Assembly (NCBI GenBank): GCA_026874595.1 | Contig: CM049314.1 | Location: forward strand, 27,291,729 to 27,355,728 | DNA length: 64,000 nt | Direction of reading: 5' to 3' | From: Sipunculus nudus | Taxonomy: Eukaryota > Annelida > Sipuncula > Golfingiida > Sipunculidae | Shown here: positions 10,751-21,099 of the stretch, one piece after another | How the letters are laid out: each line of letters opens with the position of its first letter | How positions within the stretch are numbered: position 1 is the first letter of the stretch | Notes under the pieces: generated by a model | The model's input: the letters and a program-made list of their open reading frames with translations, nothing else | Database searches by the model: none | What the model was told of the DNA's origin: nothing | Made by a program: the position numbers and the translations under genes

Positions 10751-12180
10751 AACTAGGGACCCATGGGTCTCGACGCTCAGCTGCATTTGTCGATAAGGAT
10801 ATATGTTTATGAGGTTTTCCAAAATATTGATCCTGTGATCAGTTTGGAGCCAACCTGTCCACCCAAACTGGAGTTATCATCCATAAACTAATTTGTGAAT
10901 GGATGGGCCCTGTGACCTGAACCTTTGACCTTATTGCCCCAAAATCAAAAGGAAACTTCACCTATTGGCAGGTGACCATATGTTGATGATGAAAGGATTG
11001 AGATGAAATGGTTGGCTAAAAATGCATCCACAATCTTTCTAAAGCAGTGGGTCCTGTGACCTTGACCTTTGATCTCATGACCCCAGAATCAACAGTTCTT
11101 AATTAAGTGGTGGGCCATATATAAGTCAAGTTTGAAACCAATATTTCAAACCAAACTGGTGTTATCATTTGGAAACTAATATCTGGATTGATGGCCACCA
11201 TGACCTTGACCTTGTGACCCTAAAATCCATGTTACTTCCACTATAGGCAGGTGAGCAACATCTGGGACGTAGAATGTTTGGGACAGAAAGTTTGGCTAAA
11301 AATACATCAACAATCTTTTTAAGATAGTGACCTTGACCATTGGCCTTATGACCACAAAATCAAAAGGGTTCTTACTTTATTGGTGGGTCATATATAAGTC
11401 AAAATTGAAACCAATATGTCAATCCGAACTGGAGTTATCATCCAGAAACTAATATGTGGACAGACGGGCACCTGTGACGATGACCTTTGACCTTGTGACC
11501 CCAAAATCAATCAGTTTCTTCCCCTATTGGCAGCTCAGCTATATGTGCAAGATCGAAGGTTTGGGATGAAAAGTTTGGCTTCAAATGCATATGGATTCTT
11601 TTTCAAGAAATAAGTCCTGTGACAATGACCTTTGACCGTTGGACCCCAAAATCCTCACGGTTCTTACTTTAGTGGTGAGTCATATTAGTTAAGTTTGAAA
11701 TCAATATGTCAAACTAAACTGGAGTTATCATCTGGAAACTAATTTGTGATCAGATGGCCCCTGTGACCTTGATCTTTGACCATATGTGACCCCAAATTCA
11801 TTTATGCTCTCCCCATACTGGCAAGTCAGGTAAATATGCAAAATGGAAAGTTTGGGATGAAAAGCTTGGCTTAAAATGCAGCCAAAATCTTTTTAAAAAA
11901 GTGGGTCATGTGACCTTGACCTTAGCCCTCATGACCCCAAAATCATATAGGTTCTTGCTTTAGTGGTGGGCCATAAGTAAGTCAGGTTTGAAATCCATGT
12001 GTCAATACAACCTAGAGTTATCATCTTAAAACAAATTTGTGTGGATGGACGGATGGACAGACGCACAGACAAACAGACAGACAGGGTGATAACTATATGG
12101 CATCCACATGTGATCAATAAACACACCTGGTTTTGGGAAACTAGATGTAATTAGAGCTGAGAAACTGACATGATTGTTGT
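10751..12180. repeat. Tandem TGACC-module array (period about 400 bp, two modules per period)
   Basis: Alternating blocks read GGTTCTTACTTTAGTGGTGG, ACTGGAGTTATCATC, GTGACCTTGACC followed by TTTGACC, ATGACCCCAAAATCA, CCCCTATTGGCAGGT and GGATGAAAAGTTTGGCT. Near-perfect TGACCTTTGACC motifs occur at about 11481 and 11626, with degenerate ones at 10918, 11060, 11205, 11765 and 11905. The array ends in a GACGGA/CAGACAGA tetranucleotide tract (12045-12085). Confidence 0.65.
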
Positions 12181-12690
12181 CATTTTATAGTAAAAAAAAA
12201 ATTAAAAATATTGGTTAAAATAACAAAAAATACAGGTGGCGCCACCACTATTTGGGAACTGACAAAACTAATCATTGTCAATATTCAAGGCAAGATTCAT
12301 GACAATCCATGCATTAATTATCAAGATATCGGAGGTTTTCTATTATATTTTTGATTATTCTGCGGGGGTACTTTCAAGCGCCATAGACCTAATTTCAGGT
12401 TTCCAAGAAGACTTTTTATTGACCTCCCTGGATAGTCACTTAGAAGTTTCTAGGTTCAGCGGTTACGATTTGTGCCCTGCTAACGGACGGACGACGGACA
12501 AAGCGCCGTTCCTTTACCTCAGTTGACTTACTGTCAGCTGAGCTAAAAATACTGGTGGCGCCACCCGTCTTCAAGAACTGTGGAAACCAGTCATAATCAA
12601 TAAATACAAGGTTTTGGGACACCAGATTAAACTACATTTGAGAAACTGACATTATTGCTGTCATGTGATGGTCTCAAAAACAGGGAAAAT
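12181..12690. repeat. GGTGGCGCCACC repeat copies and 3' hairpin
   Basis: The palindrome GGTGGCGCCACC occurs near 12237 and 12554. Between them is the conserved tail: TTTCAGGTTTCCAAG, GACCTCCCTGGAT, AGCGGTTACGATTTGTGCCC, a GGACGGACGACGGACAAAG tract, and the hairpin end TCAGTTGACTTACTGTCAG (about 12520-12544). Noncoding. Confidence 0.6.
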
Positions 12691-13580
12691 TAGGGACCCA
12701 TGGGTGTAGACGCTCAGCTGAATATGTCTATGTATAAGGATAGGTGTATGAGCTTTTTCAAAACTGGTGGTCCATGGTCCATGACGCTCAGCTGAATTCA
12801 AGTAATGTTGAACAATGAGCAAAATGACTGCCAGAGTGCTTAAAACATCATGAATTTTGTGAAGAGTCCTTAGAAATGTCAGGTTTATGAGAAAACTCTC
12901 CAAGACAAGATTGACATGCCAAATTTCAGACCAATATCTTGAACTACTCCTAAGATATGAGCAATTTTCACCCAAAGCAAATGTAGGCATGCAGATGGCA
13001 TCACAAGTCTTGAATACAAGATGGAGGAGTCCAAGGTCTATGGGTATGCACCAATTCAGGCCAATGCAGCGAATCACTCCTCAGAAAAGGACATTTATTT
13101 ATTCTATAAAAACCGAGAAGGTAGGTGGCGCCACCTGTATGGTTTACGAGAAAACTTTCCAAGACGGATGGACATGCCACATTTCAGACCAATATCTTGA
13201 ACCATTCCTGAAATATGAGCAATTTTCACCAAAAGCAAACAAACCGATGGACGCCAAGCGAAAACGACTGCAGATGGCGCCGCTCATCTTGTTTACGAGA
13301 TGTAGGTGTTGAGGATCTATGAACATGTACAATTTTAACCCAATATATTGAAGAACCACTGAGACAAACAGATGGCAAATGCATAGATGGACACTACGAA
13401 AATTGTATTGTAGGTGGCGCCACCAGTCGCAATTATGAGATAGAGAGAACCAAGATCTATGGACATGCAAACTTTCAGCACAATACATTGAGCTACTCTT
13501 GAGATATGGGCTGTCATCTAAAAGACCCCCAGATTTGTACTGCACAGAAAGAACTGCTGGTTGTACCACCTGTCTCTGTT
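12691..13580. repeat. Tandem array of ~143 bp GGCGCC monomers
   Basis: Monomer landmarks ATGGCATCAC (about 12991), GTGGCGCCAC (about 13127), ATGGCGCCGC (about 13270) and GTGGCGCCAC (about 13414) are spaced about 136-144 bp apart. Each is followed by GTTTACGAGA-like sequence, then GG..CATGCC..TTTCAGACCAATAT and CTTGAAC.A.TCCTGA.ATATGAGC. The period is not a multiple of three and both strands carry open frames, so these are not coding repeats. Related fragments lie at 356-605 and near 5300. Confidence 0.65.
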
Positions 13581-13599
13581 ATGCACAACAACATATGTA

Positions 13600-15604
13600 A
13601 AGGAACATCTTTGCTGGGTTTCGGAAAGATTGGTTTAACGGTCTTTGAGGAGTTCTCTGGAAACTAACGCAGAGTTTTTGTATCACATTTTTAATTATTC
13701 TGGGGGGTATTTACGAGCCCCATAGCTCGGAGGATATGGGTAAGAGAGACTGTATTTCAGATTTCCATAGAGACTTTTATGGACCTGCTTTGATGTCATG
13801 TTAGAAGATTCAAGGTCCAGTTGTTATGATTTGTGCCCTTTACTAGAAGGCAGCTACTTTGAAGGTATCAAAAATACAGAAAACAAATCGTAAAAATTAG
13901 AAAAATACACATGGCGCCACCAGTTTGCAGGAACTGATGACACACTCCATTATCAATATTCATGCAAAGAATAATGGTGATCAAGGAAGTAATAATTCAG
14001 ATACTGAAGCTTTTGTATCAATTTTTTTATTATTCTGGGGGGTAGTTTCAAGACCCATAGCTCAGAGGATATGGGTAACAGTGACCTAATTTCAGGTTTC
14101 CAAGTAGATATTTCATGGACCTCCCTTGATGTAATGTAAGAATATTCCAGGTCTAGCAGTTAAGATTTGTGCCTTGTTAACAGATGACAGCTTCTTTGAA
14201 GGTATCAAAAATAGAGAAAAAAATTCGTAAAAATTAGAAAAATACAGGTGGCACCACCAGTTTGACGGACGGAACACTCCATGATCAATATTCATGCAAA
14301 GAATCATGGTGATCAATACATTAGTTGTCAAGATAGTGCAGCTTTGGTATCAACATTTTTAATTATTCAGGGGGGTACTTCTGAGCCCTATGGCTCAGAG
14401 GATATGATTAACCGAGACTTAATTTCAGGTTTTCAAAGAGATTTTTCAATGATCTCTCTGGATATCAAGTTAGTAGATTCAAGGTGGAATAGTTACAATT
14501 TGTGCCTTGTTAATAGAACAGCACTTCTTTGAAGATCCCAAAAATAGAAAAAAAACACATAAAAATTCGACAAAAGCCATGTGGCACCACCAGTTTAAAG
14601 GAATGAAACACTCCATGATGAATACCACTGCAAAAAATCAGGGTGATCAATGCATCAGTTGTCCAGATAGTGAAGCTTTTGTATCAAATTATTATTTATT
14701 CTGACAGGTATTGATCAGCTCCACAGCTCAGAGGATATGAGTAACAGTGACCTAATTTCAGGTTTCAAAGGAGATATTTTATGGTCCTCTCTGGATGTCA
14801 AGTTTGAAGATTCCAGATCCAGCGGTTACGATTTGTGCCCTGTTGACAGATGACAGCTTCTTTGAAACTATCAAACATAGAGAAAAACAGTCGTAAAAAT
14901 TAGAAAAAGTACAGGTGGCGCTACCAGTTTGCAGGAACTGATGTAACACTCCATGATCAATATTCATGCAAAAAAAAAAATCATGGTGGTCAAGGCATTA
15001 GTTTATTCAGGTACTGAAGTTTTTGTATCAAATTGTTTATTATTCTGGGGGGTGCTTTCGAGACCCATAGCTCTGAGAATATGGGTAACAGAGACTTAAT
15101 TTCAGGTTTACAAGGAGATTTTTCATGGAATTCCCTTGATGTTAAGTTAAAAGATTCCAGGTCTAGCGGTAACAATTTGTGCCCTGTTGACAAATGACAG
15201 CTTCTTTGAAACTATCAAAAATAGAGAAAAAAAAATCGTAAAAATTATAAAAAGTACAGGTGGCGCCACCAGTTTGCATGAACTGATAGAACACTCCATG
15301 ATCAATATTCATGCAAAAAATCATGGTAATCAAGGCAGTAGTTATTCAGGTACTGAAGGTTTTGTATCAAATTGTTTCTTATTCTGGGCGGTACTTTCGA
15401 GACCCATAGCTCGGAGAACACGGGTAACAGAGACCTAATTTCAGGTTTCCAAAGAGATTTTTCATAGACCTCCCTTGAGTTAGAAGATTCCAGGTCCAGC
15501 GGTTACGATTTGTGCCCTGTTAACGGTCGGACGGACGGCCGGACAGACGGAAGACGGACGAAGAGTGATCGCTACAGCTCAGATGACTTTCAGTCAGCTG
15601 AGCT
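13600..15604. repeat. Tandem array of ~337 bp units ending in a hairpin
   Basis: The GGTGGC(G/A)CCACC core recurs at about 13911, 14248, 14581, 14915 and 15260 (spacings about 333-345 bp). Each unit has the same order: CATGATCAATATTCATGCAA, TTATTCTGGGGGGTA, CCCATAGCTC, TAATTTCAGGTTTCCAA, CATGGACCTCCCTTGAT, GATTCCAGGTC, GTTACGATTTGTGCCCTGTT, then GACAGCTTCTTTGAA in place of the GGACGG tail. The last unit keeps the full tail (GGACGGACGG, AAGAGTGATCGCTA) and ends in a 13 bp stem, 3-base loop hairpin at 15576-15604. Noncoding. Confidence 0.7.
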
Positions 15605-16085
15605 TATAAAGGTCATGTGATCAGTTTGATGCCAACTTGTCTACCCAAACTCAAGGGTATCATCCAGAACTAATTTGTGAAGAGTCGGACCATGTGACCT
15701 TGACCTTTGACCAAGTAACCTCAAATACAAAAGGAACCTTCCCTATTGGCAGGTGTGCCACGTAGAAGATGAAAGGTTTGGGGTGAAAAGTTTGGCTTAA
15801 AATCAATTCACAATCTTTCTAAAGAATTGGGTCCTGTGACCCTGACCTTTGACCTCATAACCCCAAAATCGACAGGGTTCTTACATTAGAGGTAGGCCAT
15901 ATATATGTCAAGTTTGAAATCAATGTATCAATCCAAACTGGAGTTACCATCCGGAGACAATTATGCGGACCCTGTGACCTTGACCTTTGACCTTCAGACC
16001 CCAAAATCAATCAGGTTCTTCCGCTATTGCAAGATCAGCTATGTGTGCAAGATTGAAGGTTTGGGATGAATAGTTAGGCTTTTGT
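15605..16085. repeat. TGACC-module array continued
   Basis: Three TGACCTTTGACC motifs lie at about 15700, 15843 and 15980, in the same surrounding module as at 10.75-12.1 kb. The repeat similarity fades after about 16080. Confidence 0.6.
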
Positions 16086-17534
16086 TTTTTAAACATAATC
16101 CGGCTGCTTCTAGTATGTAACAACAGTTGTTACTATTGAGCAATTCTACAACTTACTCAGAGGTTAAACAACGTGGGTAGGTGCAGTACAATTGCATTAT
16201 CAAACGTGAATAGTCCCGGTTAATTAAGTATTGTTTACACCCTGCGGTCATGGTACTCGATCAGTCGTCCGTGGTATGTACCCGGTAACCCGGAGGTTGT
16301 AAAGCGGGATGAAGATTGCGCTGCAAACCTGTACTTTATCAATAGTAAACATTTAAATTTGATACAAAATTATTTACCTATGTATAATGATTTTCGCAAA
16401 AAAAAAATTGAACCGCGCTAATACTGCTGAATGAAAAAACTGGAAAATTCAGACACGCCAAATTAACAGTAGGTCAAGATGGTCAAATATTGTGTTTCAA
16501 AATAGATTTTTCACGGACCTCCCTTGATTTTATTCTTCTGGTGAAACGAGTCATAACCAGTATTCAAGGCGAGATTCATAGCAATCCATGCATTTATTAT
16601 TGAGATACATGAGATTCTGTTTCATATTTTTTTTTATAATTATACTAGGGTAACGAATCACGCCCTATAACTCGGACAAAATAGTTTACAGTAACATAAT
16701 TAAAGGTTTAACTTCAAAGAAGATTTTTCATGGACATGGATGCTAAGTAACAGATTTCTAGGTAAAACGGTTAAGATTTGCGCCCTGTTAATGGGAGGAA
16801 CAGACAGACATGAGTAATCGCTTTGGTCATAGACAATAAGTGATCACTATAGCTCAGGTGAATAATAGTCAGATAAGCTAAACAAATAAATAAAGATTCA
16901 CAAATTCATGTGGCTCCACCAGTCTTCAGTAGCTACTGAAACGGTCAGTGATCAACATATAAAGTATTAATTATACCGATCAATGCATTTATTTTTGAGA
17001 TACCGGAGCTTAATTGCACAAACTGGCGAATTAATAGAAAAATAGGACAAAGTGACCTATCTTCGATTTACCAGGAGATCTTGAAGGACGAGTTTTATCC
17101 TGTTGACGGGCGTTCGAAGGACCAAGCAGACAAAAGGTGATCGCTTTAGCTCAGATGAACTACAGTCACTTGAGCAAAATAATCAAGGGTTATAGGAAAG
17201 AGACTTTTTTAAATGCTTTACAAAAGAAATGAAATGAAGTACAGTATTCTGCATTTTTTTTTATCAAATTGATATATAAGACGTTTCCTATATTTCTATG
17301 GTACAAGGCTCTCACATTGATACCGGTTTTGATACAAGTGTGACCATTAAAACCAGTCTGGATGTGTTATATTTATATTTAATAAAGTTTACCATTAACA
17401 TATAGCGCTCCGCTCATGCCGAAGGTTCACACCCATCTGACATCTAAATATTTCTTTTTACCTAAAACACTGTTTAATAAGACGGCATGCACTAATAGAA
17501 TATGCAGTGTCAGCAAGGATGGCCATTATCAGGA
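16086..17534. repeat. Mostly unrecognised; two decayed copies of the hairpin-ended repeat
   Basis: 16086-16460 shows nothing recognisable. From 16495 to about 17180 two decayed copies of the family are visible through TTTTTCACGGACCTCCCTTG (16505), GTTAAGATTTGCGCCCTGTT (16770), and hairpin-like ends at about 16850-16880 and 17148-17175. 17180-17534 holds no gene that I can support. Confidence 0.45.
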
Positions 17535-17717
17535 TGCAATCTGTATAACCTCGCCTTATGACAACCCTACAATTGCGACCACCCCCACAATAACGACCAC
17601 TTTTCGTGGTCCCGAATATATGATCTAGGTATTTTAAAACTTCACAAATACGACCATCCCGGAATTACGACCATTTTAGTCAGTCCCTAAGGTGGTTGTA
17701 GTTGTGGGGTCTCACTG
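17535..17717 (-). mobile_element. Possible pogo/Tigger-like DNA transposon end
   Basis: Read on the minus strand, the segment starts CAGTGAGACCCCACAACTAC and contains repeated GGTCGTA/GTGGTCGTT motifs (ACGACCA on plus). It abuts a TATATA tract at 17718. Starting with CAGT next to a TA target, with tandem GGTCGT-type motifs, is reminiscent of pogo/Tigger-type terminal regions. No transposase is seen, and the other end is not obvious. Confidence 0.35.

Positions 17718-17771
<54 letters not shown>
17718..17771. repeat. TA dinucleotide microsatellite
   Basis: About 54 bp of nearly pure TA, with one GTATATA interruption, follows directly after the pogo-like end. Confidence 0.9.
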
Positions 17772-17772
<1 letters not shown>

Positions 17773-17998
17773 GCAATATAGTCATATCAAATATTCAATG
17801 TGTAAAACAGATATGGTCATGATCATTGTTTAAATCAATTAAACAGTACAGCTTAAATAACATATCAGCGAACCCACAAAACGGGATATACTTGAAGGCC
17901 TACAGCTGTACATCATGTTATCCTATCTGGTTTAGAGAACATTGTTCCTAGAATAAATGAATGAAAATTCATAGAAATTAGAATATATGAGCATATAC

Positions 17999-18235
17999 CT
18001 TTTTTATTCTTATCGCATCGAACATTCACCCAGAACTCTGTTCCTTGGAGTTTTTCATTCACCGTGGACCGATGCGTCTCTGGTACAGAAATATTTGCCA
18101 TCTGTAATCTGCGAGAGCCGCACATCGTTTTTGCTGTGTTCCAAGTTAAGAGTTTCTTGAAAAACACCAGGCATCTTCCGTTTACTTCCAAGCAAGAATC
18201 TCGAAGGTAGCCCATGGAATGGCACTCTGTGCATC
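17999..18235 (-). CDS. Candidate internal exon of a C-type-lectin-like domain protein
   Basis: On the minus strand an open frame reads SCLEVNGRCLVFFKKLLTW, then NTAKTMCGSRRLQMANISVP and EFWVNVRCDKNKKG. The pattern C-x6-C, then W-x2-A-x3-C-x6-L-x-A-x-I resembles the N-terminal half of C-type lectin-like domains, which bind carbohydrate or protein outside the cell. A donor AAAAAAG|GTATATGC falls right after the Lys-Lys codons (17998/17999). An acceptor TTTCTTTTCGGTTAAG|GATGC gives exon start 18235; an alternative acceptor CACAG would start it at 18226. Either way both ends are phase 1, as in shuffled extracellular modules. No partner exon was found in the window, so it may belong to a larger gene or be an orphan pseudo-exon. 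Confidence 0.45.
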
Positions 18236-20296
18236 CTTAACCGAAAAGAAACAATTTCAGATGGCACATTGACTGAGATGTTGAATGTTGAATTTTGAAT
18301 ATCTTTATCCTGGAAATGAAGGCCTCAGGCCCATAGATCCAAGATATATACATACATAATACGTAATACCTGGTCACGTGAAAATAATAATAAATGATAA
18401 AGCCAAGTAAATAGATAAATAATACCATGTATATAGTTTTAAAAATACTCAGTTATTTTATACAAAATATTGACAGAAATAACCTTTAAATCAACTGAAA
18501 AAAGTTAAATGTTTTCCTTGAAATTCTTGTTGAACAGAATTGATACAAAATGTATTTGAATATAAAAAAATAAACTGAAAAAAGTATCATAAATAACATT
18601 GTTTTGCCAATAAAAATTATTTTACCTACAGACAATGTACTTTAAATATGTCATACCATATAGCTTATATACATATATTTGAAATTTTTATAGGATAGAA
18701 GTTATGTAGATTCCAGGTAAAGTTAAATACCTGGATGACAAATTGAACAAATGTCTTTAGTATTAACGAGTCTTGCTAAACTAATTCTATAGATCTTGTT
18801 TGGAACTGCTGATAAATATAATTAGTGTTAAGTAATTTTTTTAAAGATAGCGTATTTCTTCAATCTTCCATTATAGGCTATGTGCAAGTGGGGGTCATAG
18901 TGCACCTCCCATGTGATTTACTCTATTGGGTATTTTCATGTAGCCCTAGGTCTAACAAGTCAGACAATTGATATTGCCAGCAAAAAAAAAAAAAAAAAAA
19001 AATTGGGATGGAAGATACCCCCATAGACTTTTTAACCACGCCTACTTTTACAGCCGGAGGCAGATAATTAGGGGCATGAAAAATTCAAACAGCCCTAACC
19101 TTGCAACTCTTCATAAAAATATTTCGAAGGACCATTTAAAATGTTTGCCTTGACAAGATCTACAAGTCCATGCAAACGATATGCAAATTTATTCTGTGAA
19201 AAGGTCACCACAGGTCAGAAGGTCACAAACATTGACCTTTACCTATAATTTCTCGCATTATCAGGGTTTATTTATCGCCAAGACCAGATAACACTTTTTA
19301 TTTAATTAATTAAAATGAAGGTTTACATGTGCTTTTTAATACCTGGAGTAAATAAAAAAAGATAGATAAAGTGATTACCCCGCGGTATGTGAGATATTTC
19401 TGCACTATTACATACATTTTGTACGTATTGCTGAATGTGCCGAATGGGGAGTAAGGCAAAATCTTGCAAGTGGTACTTTGGGATGTATCACTGAATCTTT
19501 GCAAATGACCACAAAAGATTATATATTTGAGTTCATTTATAAAATGAAACATAAATTATGCAAATATTTTCATTGAAGAGTTAGTTGTCAAAAGTAAACA
19601 AAGGTTGACCCTACCAACACCATGGCTGTTTGTTACACAGTTATTAAGCGTGCCATGAAATTTTAATATTGAAACAAATGTTTCACTCTATCTCTCAATT
19701 AATATATTTCAAGAAAACATTCATCCTAATTCTTACCGGTTTGTATCTTATTTCATGACATGATATATGTACTTAGATAGTTTTCACTGGTTCATTGATT
19801 TCTGTTAACGTAAAACCCCCAATTTCAAATTGACAAGTAACAGCCAACGTCTTAATTTTTTTGCATAAATACTCTAATATCGCATATATCCATTTCTGTC
19901 AATAGTATACAATATATTACTTATTATAATTCATAAAAAAATTGATAATTAATTCTCTAATTAACTAGAGGACATGTTTTTTGTGACACAAAAACAACTA
20001 TATGTCTCCCCTCACTACTTGCCTCACTTTCCCAAATTTAAGGGAAAAAATGGACCCCTTCAAAAGTAAGGAATAACTAAAATCCTGGATTTCTAAAGAT
20101 TTTACCTTGTTTGATGATGACTTACAGTCAGCTGAGCTAAAAACTCTCTGACAGGTTGGCACTCTATCTAACCGTTACACTTGTTTCTAATGTTGACTCT
20201 CTAATCAAATCATTTTCTGTTTGAGAAAATGTCTTTCTGACTTACTGCCTGACTGCCAGGCAGTTTGTCTAATTAGTATTGGAGCAACTGCATAGT
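18236..20296. other. AT-rich noncoding region
   Basis: I see no supportable gene. A 21-base A run at 18982-19002 could be a retroposon tail, but no SINE or LINE body is recognisable. The 80-codon minus frame at 19310-19552 has no domain. At 20118-20142 there is a lone copy of the hairpin end (TGACTTACAGTCAGCTGAGC) of the repeat family seen at 9-16 kb. Confidence 0.5.
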
Positions 20297-21045
20297 CTTT
20301 TAAAAATACAAAAACACTGCCAGTGGGGTTGCCAGTCAGGCAGACTACCACAGATAGTCTGTAGATAGCCAGATTAAACAGTCAGATAAACCTTCACAAA
20401 GCTTGTAAGGCAGTAACTGAAATCTGACTTGATTCTGACTAGCTCTGCTTGCAAACCATTCCCACTACCTGGCATTTGCTTGATTAGTTAGCTTGTTCTC
20501 TGGGAGGATATATACCATATAGTCAGATTGATGACTATAGCTCTAGCTCTAGCATTTATATATTGTTGAACACAGGAGACGCCGTCTTATGGATTACAAG
20601 TCTGGTAATTAGAAAATAAATGACCACCTGTCGACCAGAAACGACAGCTCTTGGACTAACAGAATGTAAGGTAAATAATCAAACAGACTGAACGCCATTA
20701 GAGGTATGGTCATTAATCTGACTATCAGGCAAGTATCCTCCCAGAGACAGCTAACCAATCAGGCAAATAGGCCTCCAAGGAACTCGGTCAGAATGCCTGT
20801 CTAGTGACAAAACACCAGATAATTAATAAATATATCAAACAGGCTGGCCGTTATAGAGCTGGTCAATCAGAAAGACTATGACAGATGAACAGCTAGAGGT
20901 TTGCCACCAGAGCTAGTCAGAATCAAGTCAGATGTAAGTGACTGCCTGAAAAGCTTTGTGAAGGTGTGACTGTCTTATCTGACTATCTACTATCTGTGGT
21001 AATCTAACTGACTGAAACCAAAATGGCAGTGTTTCTGTATTTTTA
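20297..21045. repeat. Large imperfect palindrome (foldback) spanning the left edge of the tandem array
   Basis: The left arm (about 20297-20550) and right arm (about 20690-21045) are inverted copies. Both contain, in one or the other orientation, AAAAATACA(A/G)AAACACTGCCA, CCACAGATAGT, CCTTCACAAAGCTT, ATCTGACTTGATTCTGACTA, TCTCTGGGAGGATA and ATAGTCAGATT(G/A)ATGAC. The right arm has an extra ~110-130 bp. The right arm is repeated in all five array units; the left arm is single-copy because the array begins in the loop at 20547. Confidence 0.75.
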
Positions 21046-21099
21046 ATGGAGTTATAAGATCAGTTTCATTGTTTGAGATTCGGAATTTGTCTAATGTTC

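Noticed and set aside
12661-13077. Minus-strand open frame of 138 codons sharing the peptide SAERHGPW with a frame at 59520-59798
   Set aside because: The shared peptide is the translation of the CCATG..CGCTCAGCTGA repeat start present at both places. The frames cross non-triplet repeats and have no domain.
12887-13312. Plus-strand 141-codon frame with recurring GGAT..VYEK..Q..WTC peptides, also echoed at 356-607
   Set aside because: The similarity comes from DNA repeats of ~143 bp, not a multiple of three, with open frames on both strands. This is low stop density in a repeat, not a protein.
18968-19153. 61-codon frame starting in a poly-A run
   Set aside because: The poly-lysine start is a translated A run and the remainder has no domain.
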